Shown here piece after piece: positions 25,714 through 35,285 of a stretch of DNA of 64,000 nt. The stretch comes from an uncultured Campylobacter sp. (GTDB taxonomy: Bacteria > Campylobacterota > Campylobacteria > Campylobacterales > Campylobacteraceae). Numbering within the stretch: the stretch's first letter is position 1; each line of letters starts with the position of its first letter. The notes under the pieces are model-generated. The model was given only the letters and a program-made list of their open reading frames with translations. It had not been told where the DNA came from and searched no databases. Location of the stretch: positions 24,963-88,962 of the forward strand of contig NZ_CALJPC010000095.1 of the NCBI RefSeq assembly GCF_937981295.1, given 5' to 3'. Both the position numbers and the translations under genes were made by a program.

Positions 25714-25790
25714 TGGTGTCAAGAGAGAGACTTGAACTCTCGACCTCCGGCTTATGAGACCAGCGCTCTAACCAGCTGAGCTACCTTGAC
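25714..25790 (-). tRNA. tRNA-Met (CAT anticodon)
   Basis: A full 77-base cloverleaf on the minus strand: acceptor GTCAAGG pairing with TCTTGAC, discriminator A and encoded CCA, D-arm AGCTCAGCTGGTTAGAGC, anticodon arm CTGGT-CTCATAA-GCCGG, T-arm GAGAG-TTCAAGT-CTCTC. The anticodon is CAT. The paired first base (G-C) and a stem without three G-C pairs argue against initiator tRNA. Elongator Met is most likely; tRNA-Ile2 (lysidine-modified CAT) cannot be fully excluded. Confidence 0.93.
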
Positions 25791-25808
25791 ACGTGAAAAG
25801 AAATGGCA

Positions 25809-25814
25809 AGTATA
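25809..25814 (-). promoter_or_regulatory. Candidate -10 of the tRNA gene
   Basis: TATACT on the minus strand about 19 bases upstream of the mature tRNA 5' end, in an AT-rich stretch without a clear -35. Confidence 0.4.
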
Positions 25815-25860
25815 GCTAAATATTCTTATTTTTAATTGAAACACTTTAAAAGGAGAGAAA

Positions 25861-26424
25861 ATGAATGCGGCTTTGATTTTATTAGTCGTCATAGTTTTGT
25901 TAGTTTTGGCGTTAGTGGGCGTTTATAACTCGTTCATCGCCAAGCGTAACCAGGTGCGAAATATCGCCTCTACCGTTGACACGCAGCTTAAAAAGCGCTA
26001 CGACCTCATCCCAAATTTAGTTAGCGCCACGCGCGAATATATGAGCCACGAAAACGCCGTGCTAACGCGCGTTAGCGAACTTCGCTCGCAAGCGATCAAC
26101 GCGGCTTCTAACGCGGATAAATTTAAGCTAAATAGCGAAATTTCGGCTCTTTTGGGGCAGATCCGCATTGCGGTAGAGGCGTATCCGAACCTCAAGGCTA
26201 ACGAATCGTTTGCTAAGCTACAAAACGCGTTAGGCGAGTGCGAGGAGCAGATCAGCGCCGCACGCCGCGCTTATAACGGCGCCGTTACGGTTTATAATAA
26301 CGCCTGCGAGATGTTTCCGACCAATATCATCGCTAACGTTTTTAACTTCGCCAAAGCGGAATTTTTCGCCGCTAGCGAGCAAGAAAAGCAAGCTCCGAAC
26401 GTCTCTGAGCTTTTCAAAAAATAG
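25861..26424 (+). CDS. lemA: LemA family membrane protein
   Basis: A 187-residue LemA protein: one N-terminal transmembrane helix (LILLVVIVLLVLALVGVYNSF) followed by the hallmark region RNIASTVDTQLKKRYDLIPN and a helical bundle exposed outside. AGGAG precedes the ATG. LemA proteins are widespread and poorly understood. In many bacteria they lie next to a DUF3137 gene; here the DUF3137 gene is about 21 kb away. A terminator hairpin follows directly. Confidence 0.9.
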   Translation: MNAALILLVVIVLLVLALVGVYNSFIAKRNQVRNIASTVDTQLKKRYDLIPNLVSATREYMSHENAVLTRVSELRSQAINAASNADKFKLNSEISALLGQIRIAVEAYPNLKANESFAKLQNALGECEEQISAARRAYNGAVTVYNNACEMFPTNIIANVFNFAKAEFFAASEQEKQAPNVSELFKK

Positions 26425-26441
26425 GCGCGAGACGTATAAAA

Positions 26442-26473
26442 TTTGCGATGGAATTTTAAAATTTCATCGCAAA
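26442..26473 (+). terminator. Hairpin after lemA
   Basis: TTTGCGATG and CATCGCAAA around an AATTTTAAAATT core, itself self-complementary; nearly 16 bp of potential stem, 17 bases after the stop. No long T run follows. Confidence 0.5.
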
Positions 26474-26680
26474 CGACTCCAAACGCCGTGAGTCTAAATT
26501 TATAGTGAATAAAACGGATCACGCGCAAAGAGCGCGTTCTTAAAAAAGACTTGTCGCGCAGGAGCTCGTTTTAATAAACGGCACGCTGCGAAATTTTAAA
26601 AGTCTAAATCTCGCAGTGCAAATTTTAGCCAGCTTGCCGCCGCTGCTACTTACGCAAGCGGCAGCAAAAGTAATGCTGCG

Positions 26681-27154
26681 TTAGTCGTGAGTAATTTTGC
26701 AAATTTGCGCTTCGGTTGCGACTGCAAGGTCCTTCGGCGCAAGAGCGATTTGTTTTCCGCGCACGCCTGCGCTAACGTAAATTTTCTCCTGCGTTAGCGC
26801 TTTTTCATCGATGAAGGTGCGGAAGTGTTTTTTCATCCCAAGCGGCGAGCAGCCGCCCCTGATGTAGCCCGTGACCTTTTGTAAATCCTTCAAATCCATC
26901 AGCTCGCAACGCTTCGCGCCGCAAATGTGCGCGAGCGCCTTGAGATCGAGATTTAGATCGCCTTGCAGGCAGGCTACGACATATTCGTGATCCGCCGTGC
27001 AAACTATCGTTTTATAGACCCGCTCGATCGGCTCGCTCACGCTGTTTGCCACGTGTACCGCATCTAAATTTAAAGGATCAACCGCGTATTCTTTAATCTC
27101 ATAAGGGATTTTCAGACCGTCCAGTACGCGTGCGGCGTTTGTTTTTGAGCTCAT
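26681..27154 (-). CDS. ybaK: YbaK/EbsC-type aminoacyl-tRNA deacylase
   Basis: A 157-residue trans-editing domain protein that, by family, clears mischarged Cys-tRNA(Pro). Family marks are the lysine in YKTIVC, the GGCSPLGMKK loop and the C-terminal SAGVRGKQIALAPKDL. Full length. It is transcribed with rluB upstream (19-base gap), suggesting a translation-quality and ribosome-modification cluster. Homologues differ in substrate (Cys-tRNAPro or others), so specificity is inference. Confidence 0.87.
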   Translation of the reverse strand: MSSKTNAARVLDGLKIPYEIKEYAVDPLNLDAVHVANSVSEPIERVYKTIVCTADHEYVVACLQGDLNLDLKALAHICGAKRCELMDLKDLQKVTGYIRGGCSPLGMKKHFRTFIDEKALTQEKIYVSAGVRGKQIALAPKDLAVATEAQICKITHD

Positions 27155-27173
27155 TTCGCCTCTTTTCTTAAAT

Positions 27174-27944
27174 TTAATAGCGGATTTTGTTTTCTTTCAA
27201 AAAATCACGCAGGTCTTCGTATTCGCCCTGATCAAAATAGCGCCATTTGCCAGGCTTTAGCGTTCCAAGCGTCATTCTGCCGAATGCCGTGCGCTTAAGC
27301 TCCACGACATCCAGATCGAAATAGCCGAAAAATCTACGCAGCTCGCGGTTTTGACCCTCGTTAATGATCGCTTTTATTTTCGTATAACCGCCGCTGCTAG
27401 GCATTATGCGGTAGCCCAAAAAGGGTTTAAACTCCATCGATTTGATCTTGCTTTTAGCGTGCGCGCCTTTGCTCGCATCTGCGGCGAAAAAGCCCTCGCG
27501 GATCGACGTTACGACCTCGTCCTTCACCTCGCCTTTTACCTTTAGATAGTACTCTCGCTCGATGTCGCTGTTCATCAGCGCCGTAGCGATCGCCGGCGCA
27601 TCGGTCAGCAGCAAAAGCCCCTCGCTTGCAAAATCCAAACGCCCCACGCTAACAAATCTGCTAAACCCCTCCGGCAAGCTATCGTAAATCGTCCGCCTGC
27701 CGCGATCGTCCTTTTTAGTAACTAACTCGCCTTTGCGTTTGTTATAAACGATCATCGTAAATTCCGTCTTGGGCTTGATAGGGCGCGAGCCGATGCGGAT
27801 CTTCTCCTCGCCGCTAACTTCTATAAAATCGCTAACGACGCGGCCGTTAATACTAACCTTGCCCTGCTTGATCAGCTCGTCCGCCTCACGGCGCGAGTAG
27901 CCGGTGTTGTGGGAGATAAATTTATTCAGACGCATCTTTTGCAT
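27174..27944 (-). CDS. rluB: rRNA pseudouridine synthase, RluB/RsuA family
   Basis: Makes pseudouridine in rRNA. The 256-residue protein has an N-terminal S4 RNA-binding domain (MRLNKFISHNTGYSRREADE) and the catalytic core SVGRLDFASEGLLLLTDA with the essential aspartate, then NEGQNRELRRFFG. The start overlaps the kpsF stop (TAATG). MRLNKF three codons in is an alternative start. From memory, C. jejuni has this gene just upstream of rpsJ; here about 20 kb separate them. Confidence 0.88.
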   Translation of the reverse strand: MQKMRLNKFISHNTGYSRREADELIKQGKVSINGRVVSDFIEVSGEEKIRIGSRPIKPKTEFTMIVYNKRKGELVTKKDDRGRRTIYDSLPEGFSRFVSVGRLDFASEGLLLLTDAPAIATALMNSDIEREYYLKVKGEVKDEVVTSIREGFFAADASKGAHAKSKIKSMEFKPFLGYRIMPSSGGYTKIKAIINEGQNRELRRFFGYFDLDVVELKRTAFGRMTLGTLKPGKWRYFDQGEYEDLRDFLKENKIRY

Positions 27945-28906
27945 TATTTTAGCCCCAGACTCGTTAGATCATGGATATGCAAGATCCCCGCGGGCACGCC
28001 GTTTTCGACCACGGGCAGGACTTGAATTTTAAATTGCTCGATCAAATTTAGCGCGTCTATGGCTAACATATTTTTATCGTCCAGCATTTTAGGATTTTTG
28101 GTGGCATATTTTAGCGCGCCGTCATTGATGTCAAAATCCTCTCGCATCAGCGCGCGGCGCAGATCGCCGTCGCTTAAGATCGCCTCGAGCGTACCCTTTT
28201 CGTTCACCAACAAAACGGTGCCGAGCTTTCCGTGAGTCATAACGTCGATGGCTTGTTTTAGACTGGCGTTACGCTTTGCAACTGGCAAATTTTTGCTTTG
28301 CATTACGTCTTTTACTTTGACGAAGAGTCGCTTGCCGAGGCTGCCGCCTGGGTGAAAATTTGCAAAATCCTCCTTACCGAATCTACGCTGCCTCATCAAA
28401 CAGATCGCTAACGCGTCGCCCAAACCGAGCGTTAGCGTCGTAGAAACCGTAGGCGCGGCGCCAAGCGGACAGGCCTCTTTGACAATGTTAAGGCTTATGA
28501 ACTCATCACAAACCTTGCCGAGCGAGCTGTTTTTATCGCGTGCCATCGCGATGATCTTTACGCCGAAGCGTTTGAGGTGTGGCAGAATTCTAACCAGCTC
28601 CTCGCTCTCGCCGCTAAAGCTAATCGCAAGCACCATATCGTCCTTGCCAATCATACCCAGATCGCCGTGTAGCGCCTCGGTAGGGTGGACAAAAAACGAC
28701 GGCGTGCCGGTGCTGGCAAGCGTCGCGGCGATCTTAACGCCTATGTGACCGCTCTTGCCCACGCCGGTGACGATCACCTTGCCCTTGCAAGCAAGGATCA
28801 AATTTGCGGCCCGCTCGATCTCTTCGCCGATAAGATCCGCATGCCGCAAAAGCTCCGCTCCTTCGAGCCTTAGCACCTCTCGTGCCGTATCTAAAATTTC
28901 ACTCAT
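27944..28906 (-). CDS. kdsD: Arabinose-5-phosphate isomerase, KpsF/GutQ family
   Basis: Interconverts ribulose-5-phosphate and arabinose-5-phosphate, the first step towards Kdo for lipooligosaccharide. The 320-residue protein has an N-terminal SIS sugar-isomerase domain (VTGVGKSGHIGVKIAATLAS, FVHPTEALHGDLGMI) and two C-terminal CBS domains (about 200-320). Complete. The stop overlaps the rluB start, so the two are co-translated. kpsF would be an equally valid name. Confidence 0.9.
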   Translation of the reverse strand: MSEILDTAREVLRLEGAELLRHADLIGEEIERAANLILACKGKVIVTGVGKSGHIGVKIAATLASTGTPSFFVHPTEALHGDLGMIGKDDMVLAISFSGESEELVRILPHLKRFGVKIIAMARDKNSSLGKVCDEFISLNIVKEACPLGAAPTVSTTLTLGLGDALAICLMRQRRFGKEDFANFHPGGSLGKRLFVKVKDVMQSKNLPVAKRNASLKQAIDVMTHGKLGTVLLVNEKGTLEAILSDGDLRRALMREDFDINDGALKYATKNPKMLDDKNMLAIDALNLIEQFKIQVLPVVENGVPAGILHIHDLTSLGLK

Positions 28907-29245
28907 TCAACCTTCTTTTTAAAATTTGCTTTCATTTTGCGCCTCTTTACGCCGCGCCTAAATTTACGCTAGCTGAAATTTCGCGCCTTTAAAATTTACG
29001 CCGCAAAATTCTAATCACAAAATCACGCGCCCCCTTACCTACTCGCCGCGGGCTTGCTAGACACACTTTAAATTTTACTTTACGCCAAAATTTTGCGTTC
29101 AAATTTTACTAACCGCTTTAAAATTTTCACGCCGTAAAACTCGCTTTCATCGCAAAATTTCAGACCCGAGCGCTAACCGGCGCCATCAAAATTTCACTCG
29201 CCCGCCGCAGATCAAAGTCTCTTTGCGCGCTAAATTTAGCCGCGC
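28907..29245. other. Spacer rich in AAATTT strings
   Basis: 339 bases between rnj and kdsD with no gene seen. It is dominated by repeated AAATTTTAC-like strings on a background of short GC-rich segments. Confidence 0.5.
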
Positions 29246-31486
29246 TTACATCAAATAAATTACCGGTACAATAGTCGGATATTTTTTGATCTTTCTAAAG
29301 ATGTGCTTTCGCACGGCCTGGCGGATCTTGCCCTCCAGCGCCCAGTGATCGAGCAAAATTTCATCTTTTAAATTTGCTAAAAACTGCTCGATGATGCCCT
29401 GCATCTCCTTGGTAAAGTGCGCCGTTTGATTATCGGCGACGAGCCCGTAGGTGATGACGCGCGTCTGGATGAGCCTCTTTTCGTTTTTGTCGATCTGCGC
29501 GATGATTACCGCGACGCCCGCATCGGCTAAATTTTGGCGGTGCTTGACGATCTCATCAGAGATCTGCTTGTTGATCTGATTATCGATAAAAACCTTGCCC
29601 GTCTTGACGGTCTTGACGCGCTTTAGATATTTTTCGCAAACCTCCATCTGATCGCCGTCGTTCATCAGATAGATATTTTTCTCCTCGATGCCGCACTCCA
29701 TCGCGGTCTCTTTGTGCTTTACGATGTGATTATACTCGCCGTGCACGGGTAGGAAAAATTTTGGCTTTATCAAGCGCAGCATGAGTTTTTGCTCCTCGAT
29801 CGAGGCGTGCCCGCTTACGTGTATCTCGCTGAAGTCCTGATACGCGACCTTTGCGCCGCTTTTTAGCAGGTAGTTAAGCACAGTTGAGACGCTGCTTTCG
29901 TTGCCGGGGATTGCTTTGGCGCTGATGATTACCTGATCGGTGGATTTGATTTTAATGTATTTGTGCTCGTCCGTCGCCATGCGGTACAGCGCGCTCATCG
30001 TCTCGCCCTGCGAGCCAGTAGTAACGATTAAAACCTCATTATCAGGATATTTTGAGACCTGATCGGCATCGACGAAGATTTTTTTGTCTAAATTTACGTA
30101 GCCAAGCTCCATCGCGGTAAATAAATTTCGCTCCATGCTTCGTCCGATGACGCAGACCTTGCGGCCGTATTTTACGCCGCGCTCTATAGCCTGATAGACG
30201 CGGTGGATGTTTGAGCTAAAGGTGCTCATTATCACGCGCCCCTTACAGCTCGAAAATATCGTATCAAAGGTCTTGCCTACCGAGCTTTCGGACTTCGTGA
30301 TCCCCCCTTTGTGCGAGTTTGTGCTATCGCTCATCAAAAGTATGACGCCCTGATCGCCGTAATGCGCCAGACGGTTCAGATCGGTCGGATAGCCGTCGAT
30401 CGGCGTGTGATCAATCTTAAAATCGCCCGTATGGATGATAGTGCCCGCCTTCGTCGTGATCGCAAGCGCGCTTGCATCGATAATCGAGTGAGTTATATGG
30501 ATAAACTCGACCTCGAAATCGCCGATCTGATAGAGCTGGCGCTTCTGCACGGGGCGGAAGTAGCTGCGCTCGGCTTTAAGGCCGTGCTCTTCAAATTTAT
30601 TACTTATCATCCCCAAAGGAAGCGGCGTAGCGTAGATCGGAAATTGAAATTCTTTGAAAAAATATGGCATCGCGCCGATGTGGTCCTCGTGCGCGTGGGT
30701 GATGAGGATGCCTTTGATCTTATTTTTTATCCTGCGGACATAATCGAAATCAGGGATCAAAATATCCACTCCGAGCATGCTCTCCTCGGGAAAGCTCATG
30801 CCTACGTCGACGATGATCGCGCTCGTGTTGGTCTCAAACACGGTCATATTTGCGCCGATCTCGCCTAGCCCTCCAAGCGGCGTGATGCGTATCGTCTCAT
30901 CGCTGCGATTCGCGTTTTTAAGCGGATGCAGGCGCTCCTCGTGGATCAGCTTGTTTTGTGCGATCGCATCATCCATCGCCTTCTGCCACGGCTCATTGCC
31001 GGTAAGGCTCTTTGGCATATTTGAGCGCTTTTTGTGCTTTTTCTTTTTCTGCGAGTCTGAAGAGTTCGTATCGTCTGAGGCGCTAGAATTTGCGCCTTTT
31101 GCGCTGCTGCTATTTGATTTTGCACGACCGTCGCGGTTTAAATTTGAACCGCCCGCGCCGTTTTCGTTGTTTTTTGGGTATGCGCCGCCGAAATGCGCAC
31201 CGCTCGCGCCGTTTGAATGCGCGGCGTTTGAACCGCCGTTTGACGAACTACCCGAAGAATTTGATCCGTTGCGAGAGCCATTTTTTGAACCCTGTGAAGG
31301 AGCGGAATTTTGCCCGTTTTTTGCGCCTTTGTTTTTGCGAGAGCCGTTTTCATGCTCGCCGCCGAATTCCGCGCCGCCCGCAGAGCCCTCACTCGCGATA
31401 GATTTTTTTAGATTTTCCTTGCGTTTTTTGTAGCGATTGCTTTTTTTGAGTCGTTCGACGCCGTTTTCATTTCTGTTTTCTTCCAT
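29246..31486 (-). CDS. rnj: Ribonuclease J with long low-complexity N-terminal extension
   Basis: A 5'-exo/endoribonuclease for mRNA decay and rRNA processing. From about residue 197 it is a normal RNase J: beta-lactamase site HAHEDH (264-269), the beta-CASP domain, and the SGHAS and PVHGEY motifs. The first ~195 residues are an extension of Asn, Ser, Gly and Lys, with two Lys-rich clusters (16-28 and 147-154). Helicobacter pylori RNase J also has an N-terminal extension, and H. pylori lacks RNase E. The start overlaps the rsmA end by 20 bases. Confidence 0.93.
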   Translation of the reverse strand: MEENRNENGVERLKKSNRYKKRKENLKKSIASEGSAGGAEFGGEHENGSRKNKGAKNGQNSAPSQGSKNGSRNGSNSSGSSSNGGSNAAHSNGASGAHFGGAYPKNNENGAGGSNLNRDGRAKSNSSSAKGANSSASDDTNSSDSQKKKKHKKRSNMPKSLTGNEPWQKAMDDAIAQNKLIHEERLHPLKNANRSDETIRITPLGGLGEIGANMTVFETNTSAIIVDVGMSFPEESMLGVDILIPDFDYVRRIKNKIKGILITHAHEDHIGAMPYFFKEFQFPIYATPLPLGMISNKFEEHGLKAERSYFRPVQKRQLYQIGDFEVEFIHITHSIIDASALAITTKAGTIIHTGDFKIDHTPIDGYPTDLNRLAHYGDQGVILLMSDSTNSHKGGITKSESSVGKTFDTIFSSCKGRVIMSTFSSNIHRVYQAIERGVKYGRKVCVIGRSMERNLFTAMELGYVNLDKKIFVDADQVSKYPDNEVLIVTTGSQGETMSALYRMATDEHKYIKIKSTDQVIISAKAIPGNESSVSTVLNYLLKSGAKVAYQDFSEIHVSGHASIEEQKLMLRLIKPKFFLPVHGEYNHIVKHKETAMECGIEEKNIYLMNDGDQMEVCEKYLKRVKTVKTGKVFIDNQINKQISDEIVKHRQNLADAGVAVIIAQIDKNEKRLIQTRVITYGLVADNQTAHFTKEMQGIIEQFLANLKDEILLDHWALEGKIRQAVRKHIFRKIKKYPTIVPVIYLM

Positions 31487-32327
31487 CTTTTACCTTTAAA
31501 TTTTTAAAAATTTCTAAAAAAAGGGTGGAATTTAACTCGTGCGCCCGAACCGTAGACGGAATTTTCAAATTTAAAAAGATCTCTTCGGCTAAGCCTCTAT
31601 CAAATTTTGCACTTAAATTTTTAATAAGCGTCTTTCGCGGCGCGCTGAAAGATACGCGCAAAAAGCTTTTAAATTTCTCGTGTTCATCGAGACTTTGGAG
31701 CTGAGCGCAACTTTTTACGCCGAGGCTATCTGCGTTTATCTCGGCACCGGGCTTGAAATTTTTGCCCTTTACGAGCCTGATCACCGACGAAGTTACCTTC
31801 GGCGCAGGCTCGAAGCAGCCAGGCTCAACGTCGAATAGAAGCTCGCAACCGCCAGCGAGATCGGCTAGGATCGAAAGAGCGCTAAAATCGCTCTGCCCGG
31901 CTCTAGCGCAGAATTTTAAAGCGACCTCCTTTTGGATCATCACCAAAAATCCGCTGCACAACTCATCGTCGATCGCCTGCAAAATCATCTTTGTAGCGAT
32001 GTAGTAGGGCAAATTTGCGACCAAAAAATATTCGCCGCAGCCAAGACCCCGCTGCTGCCAAATCCGCAAAGCATCGCCCAAAACGAGCTCAAGCTCGCCG
32101 CTAGCGATCTGCTGTGCAAATTTAGCGCTTAAAATTTGATATAAATCTTCATCTATCTCGAAACTCTTTAATCTGTAAAATTCCAAAAGCTTGCGAGTTA
32201 AATCACCTAAGCCAGCCCCGATCTCAACGACATTCTGTACGCTCTCGGGGATCGCTTGGATGATCTTGCTTAAAACGGCTTCGTCTTTTAAAAAATTTTG
32301 CCCGAACTCTTTTTTCGCCCTAATCAT
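31467..32327 (-). CDS. rsmA: 16S rRNA dimethyladenosine transferase
   Basis: Dimethylates A1518 and A1519 of 16S rRNA (E. coli numbering) late in 30S assembly; loss gives kasugamycin resistance. The 286-residue protein begins MIRAKKEFGQNFLKDEAVL and has SAM motif VVEIGAGLGDLT and catalytic motif NLPYYIAT. The ATG is used; a TTG lies one codon upstream. No obvious ribosome site precedes it. It heads the rsmA-rnj unit on the minus strand. Confidence 0.93.
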   Translation of the reverse strand: MIRAKKEFGQNFLKDEAVLSKIIQAIPESVQNVVEIGAGLGDLTRKLLEFYRLKSFEIDEDLYQILSAKFAQQIASGELELVLGDALRIWQQRGLGCGEYFLVANLPYYIATKMILQAIDDELCSGFLVMIQKEVALKFCARAGQSDFSALSILADLAGGCELLFDVEPGCFEPAPKVTSSVIRLVKGKNFKPGAEINADSLGVKSCAQLQSLDEHEKFKSFLRVSFSAPRKTLIKNLSAKFDRGLAEEIFLNLKIPSTVRAHELNSTLFLEIFKNLKVKDGRKQK

Positions 32328-32417
32328 CAAGGAAGCTTAGCCAAATTTTACTTATAAAGTCATTATATTAAGTAAAATTTGGCTAAAATTATAAAATTTA
32401 ACCCAAGAAAGGTCGCC

Positions 32418-33272
32418 GTGAACAAGTTTGCAAAGCGGATCATCCCGTGCCTCGACGTCAAAGACGGACGCGTGGTAAAGGGCGTAAATTTCGTAGGTCT
32501 AGTGGATGCGGGCGATCCGGTCGAGATAGCCAAACGCTACAACGAGGAGGGTGCGGACGAGCTGTGCTTCCTCGATATCACGGCGTCGCATCTGGGGCGC
32601 GATACGATCGTGGACGTCGTGGAGCGGGTCGCTCGCGAGCTTTTTATCCCGCTGACCGTGGGCGGCGGCATCCGCACGATCGACGATATCTCGCGCCTGC
32701 TAAACGTCGGCTGCGATAAAATCAGCCTCAACTCTGCCGCGATAAAAAATCCTGATTTGATAGACGAGGCGGCGAATAAATTCGGCTCGCAGTGCGTCGT
32801 CGTCGCGATCGACGCAAAACGAAATTCGAGTGAAATTTCGCGCGGCGATTTACGCGACGCAACGCAGAATTTGAGCAGAATTTCAAGCGATTCGCAGGAT
32901 GAAATTTTGACTGGGAACGGCGAGCTTTGCGGCTACAGCGTTTTTATAAACGGCGGTAGGCTGGATACCGGCAGGGATGCGCTTGCTTGGGCGAAAGAGG
33001 CACAGGAGCGCGGTGCGGGAGAAATTTTACTCACGTCGATGGACTGTGACGGCGTCAAAAACGGCTTTGAGCTAAATTTGACGCGGATTTTCAGCGCGCT
33101 TGACATCCCCGTCATCGCAAGCGGCGGAGCAGGCAAGATGGAGCACTTTAAAGACGCGTTTTTGGCGGGTGTGGACGCATGCCTGGCGGCATCGATTTTT
33201 CACTTCAGAGAAATCGAAATCAAGGCACTAAAAGCGTATTTGCGAGAACAAAATATTGAAGTGAGACTGTAA
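32418..33272 (+). CDS. hisF: Imidazole glycerol phosphate synthase cyclase subunit with an internal insertion
   Basis: The HisF (beta/alpha)8 barrel makes IGP and AICAR from PRFAR with ammonia from HisH. Read from the GTG (AAAGG upstream), it opens [20 protein letters not shown] with the catalytic aspartate D13 and has the second in VVVAIDAKR (D132). The family length is about 253 residues; here it is 284, because about 35 residues (136-171) are inserted before YSVFINGGR. The stretch is Ser/Asp/Arg-rich and lies near the active face loop. No hisH is nearby. The rest looks intact. Confidence 0.9.
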   Translation: MNKFAKRIIPCLDVKDGRVVKGVNFVGLVDAGDPVEIAKRYNEEGADELCFLDITASHLGRDTIVDVVERVARELFIPLTVGGGIRTIDDISRLLNVGCDKISLNSAAIKNPDLIDEAANKFGSQCVVVAIDAKRNSSEISRGDLRDATQNLSRISSDSQDEILTGNGELCGYSVFINGGRLDTGRDALAWAKEAQERGAGEILLTSMDCDGVKNGFELNLTRIFSALDIPVIASGGAGKMEHFKDAFLAGVDACLAASIFHFREIEIKALKAYLREQNIEVRL

Positions 33273-33625
33273 ATTTAGTCAGGTTTATACCGTGGGGTTG
33301 AAACTTAGCCGCCAAAGCGACTAAACAATTAATTTTATTTCAGCCCTTCGTTATCTTGCAAGTTTTTTGACAAGTATTATTTTGCTTAGATAAAATTTAT
33401 TCGTTTTAGCTAAATCATAAGCTTTTTTAAATACTTTTCCATCTTCTACCCGCCACCTGCGCTACTACGATTACGGAAGGTAAGAGTACAGTTCTCATAG
33501 ATATTTGCTTAAATTGATTTTAATTTTATCAGATAATTTACCACGATAAAATTTCAAAATTTAGCTTTAAATTTATCGTCATTTTGCTATGATTAGTGAA
33601 AAATAATGAAAGCGTGAATGCGTAA
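33273..33625. other. Spacer, possible gene remnant
   Basis: 353 bases without a supportable gene. On the minus strand 33351-33461 an open stretch ends in FKKAYDLAKTNKFYLSKIIL-type sequence that reads like coding remnant, but it has no start and is too short to call. Confidence 0.4.
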
Positions 33626-34171
33626 ATGATAATCTCTGCCGGACGAAATGAAATTTTTGATTTTGCCCTGCCTATGGGTGTAGGGCTAGTGGATATGAGT
33701 ATAAATTTGACTAAATTTTTATGCGAAAATAGGCAAAGCTTGCCGAGTGAAATCATTTTCGTGGGTTCTGCAGGGCTATATAAAGAAGGTAAAATTCTAA
33801 AAATTTATGAAAGCAGATCGGCTGCAAACTGTGAGATATCGGCGCTTTATGAACTTTCATACTCTCCAATTAACTATGAAATTCTAGCTAGGGATTCTGC
33901 CGATGTTTCATATGAAACAATAACTAATAGCTCAAATTTTATCACGACCGATAAAGAATCCGCGCTAAAATTCTTTGAGCGAGGTTATTTTTTAGAAAAT
34001 ATGGAATTTTTTGCGGTTCTTAAGGTAGCTCAAAAATTTCAAATCCCTGCTTGCGGAATTTTTTGTGCAACGAATTTTTGCGATTCAAATGCTCACACGG
34101 ATTTTTTAAAAAATCACGCCACTGCAAAAGAAAATTTAACTAAATATCTAAAAACCAAGGCATTAATTTGA
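33626..34171 (+). CDS. Nucleoside phosphorylase-like protein
   Basis: A 181-residue protein of the phosphorylase/MTA-SAH nucleosidase superfamily fold: short, with [32 protein letters not shown] and [17 protein letters not shown]. It is shorter than full purine nucleoside phosphorylases, and the substrate cannot be told. The stop overlaps the TTG start of rlmN by 4 bases, so the two are coupled; from memory the same gene precedes rlmN in C. jejuni. Confidence 0.75.
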   Translation: MIISAGRNEIFDFALPMGVGLVDMSINLTKFLCENRQSLPSEIIFVGSAGLYKEGKILKIYESRSAANCEISALYELSYSPINYEILARDSADVSYETITNSSNFITTDKESALKFFERGYFLENMEFFAVLKVAQKFQIPACGIFCATNFCDSNAHTDFLKNHATAKENLTKYLKTKALI

Positions 34172-35277
34172 AAAATATCTTTGATTTTACGATGAAAGAG
34201 CTTGAAAATTTCGTTGAACCAAAATTTAGAGCCAAGCAAATTTACGAATGGATTTACAAAAAGAACGTGGATGACTTTGCACAAATGCTAAACCTACCAA
34301 AAGAGATCCGTCAAGGTTTAGCTCAAAATTTTTATTTAGACCCGCTTAAATGTATCAGATCCGAAATAAGTAGCGATGGCAGTATCAAATACCTTTTCGC
34401 TCTCAAAGATGGCAAGACGATAGAAAGTGTCCTGCTGCCGATGAAGGATGAGCTGCGAGATGAAAACGAAAAAATTATAAGACACGCGCGCTACTCAATC
34501 TGCGTAAGTTCGCAAGTGGGTTGCAAAATTGGCTGTAGCTTCTGTCTGACAGCAAAAGGTGGCTTCGTACGAAATTTAACTCCAGGCGAAATCGTAGCTC
34601 AAATTTGGCTCATCAAGAAAATGAACACGATCCCGTACGAGCGCCGCGTCAATGTCGTATATATGGGGATGGGCGAACCGCTTAATAACCTAGACAACGT
34701 TGCCAAAGCCGTGCGAATTTTAAAAGAAAACGACGGACTCGCCATAGCGCCGCGTCGACAAACGATAAGTACGAGCGGACTTTCTACGCAGATAAAAAAG
34801 CTTGGCGAAATGGATCTTGGCGTGCTACTCGCGATCTCGCTGCATGCAGTGGATGACGAACTGCGTGAAAAACTAATGCCAATAAATCGCGCCTACAATA
34901 TCGCATCGATCATGCAGGCGGTGCGCGAGTTCCCAATCGATCTGCGAAAGCGCGTAATGTTTGAATACCTCATGATCGATGGGGTAAATGACCGCTCAAG
35001 CGATGCTAAAACGCTAGTGAAACTTCTGCACGGCATCCGCGCAAAAGTAAATCTGATCTATTTTAATCCGCACGAAGGCTCGAGCTTTGGCAGACCAAGC
35101 CCCGAAAATATGGTGAAATTTCAAGACTATCTATGCGCGCACGGCATTACTTGCACGATCCGCCAGAGCAAGGGGCTAGATATCAGTGCGGCGTGCGGAC
35201 AACTCAAACAAAGAAACGAGCAGGGTAAAATTTTAGATCAAAATGGCGCCAATATGAATAAAATTTTAAAAAAATAG
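34168..35277 (+). CDS. rlmN: Dual-specificity RNA methyltransferase RlmN
   Basis: A radical SAM enzyme methylating C2 of A2503 in 23S rRNA and A37 of some tRNAs. The 369-residue protein has the cluster motif CKIGCSFC, the [15 protein letters not shown] region, [11 protein letters not shown] and the C-terminal [18 protein letters not shown] with the conserved cysteine. The start is TTG, overlapping the upstream stop (TTGA). Confidence 0.94.
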   Translation: MKNIFDFTMKELENFVEPKFRAKQIYEWIYKKNVDDFAQMLNLPKEIRQGLAQNFYLDPLKCIRSEISSDGSIKYLFALKDGKTIESVLLPMKDELRDENEKIIRHARYSICVSSQVGCKIGCSFCLTAKGGFVRNLTPGEIVAQIWLIKKMNTIPYERRVNVVYMGMGEPLNNLDNVAKAVRILKENDGLAIAPRRQTISTSGLSTQIKKLGEMDLGVLLAISLHAVDDELREKLMPINRAYNIASIMQAVREFPIDLRKRVMFEYLMIDGVNDRSSDAKTLVKLLHGIRAKVNLIYFNPHEGSSFGRPSPENMVKFQDYLCAHGITCTIRQSKGLDISAACGQLKQRNEQGKILDQNGANMNKILKK

Positions 35278-35285
35278 AAAAAAAT

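Noticed and set aside
25714..25790. tRNA-Met as attachment site of the neighbouring restriction island
   Set aside because: No integrase, no direct repeat of the tRNA 3' end, and the rhodanese gene lies between the island and the tRNA.
30311..31433. Long open frames on the plus strand opposite rnj
   Set aside because: They lie antisense to a clear RNase J with conserved motifs; their residues (Arg/Ala/Pro/Phe-rich) are the usual mirror of the coding strand, without ribosome sites.
32379..32417. Upstream start for HisF adding 13 residues
   Set aside because: The family begins at [11 protein letters not shown], and the GTG has AAAGG at good spacing; the extra residues overlap the rsmA/hisF promoter region.
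33351..33461. Open stretch on the minus strand that looks like the C-terminal end of a protein
   Set aside because: Only about 33 codons, with a stop directly upstream and no start; recorded as a possible remnant only.
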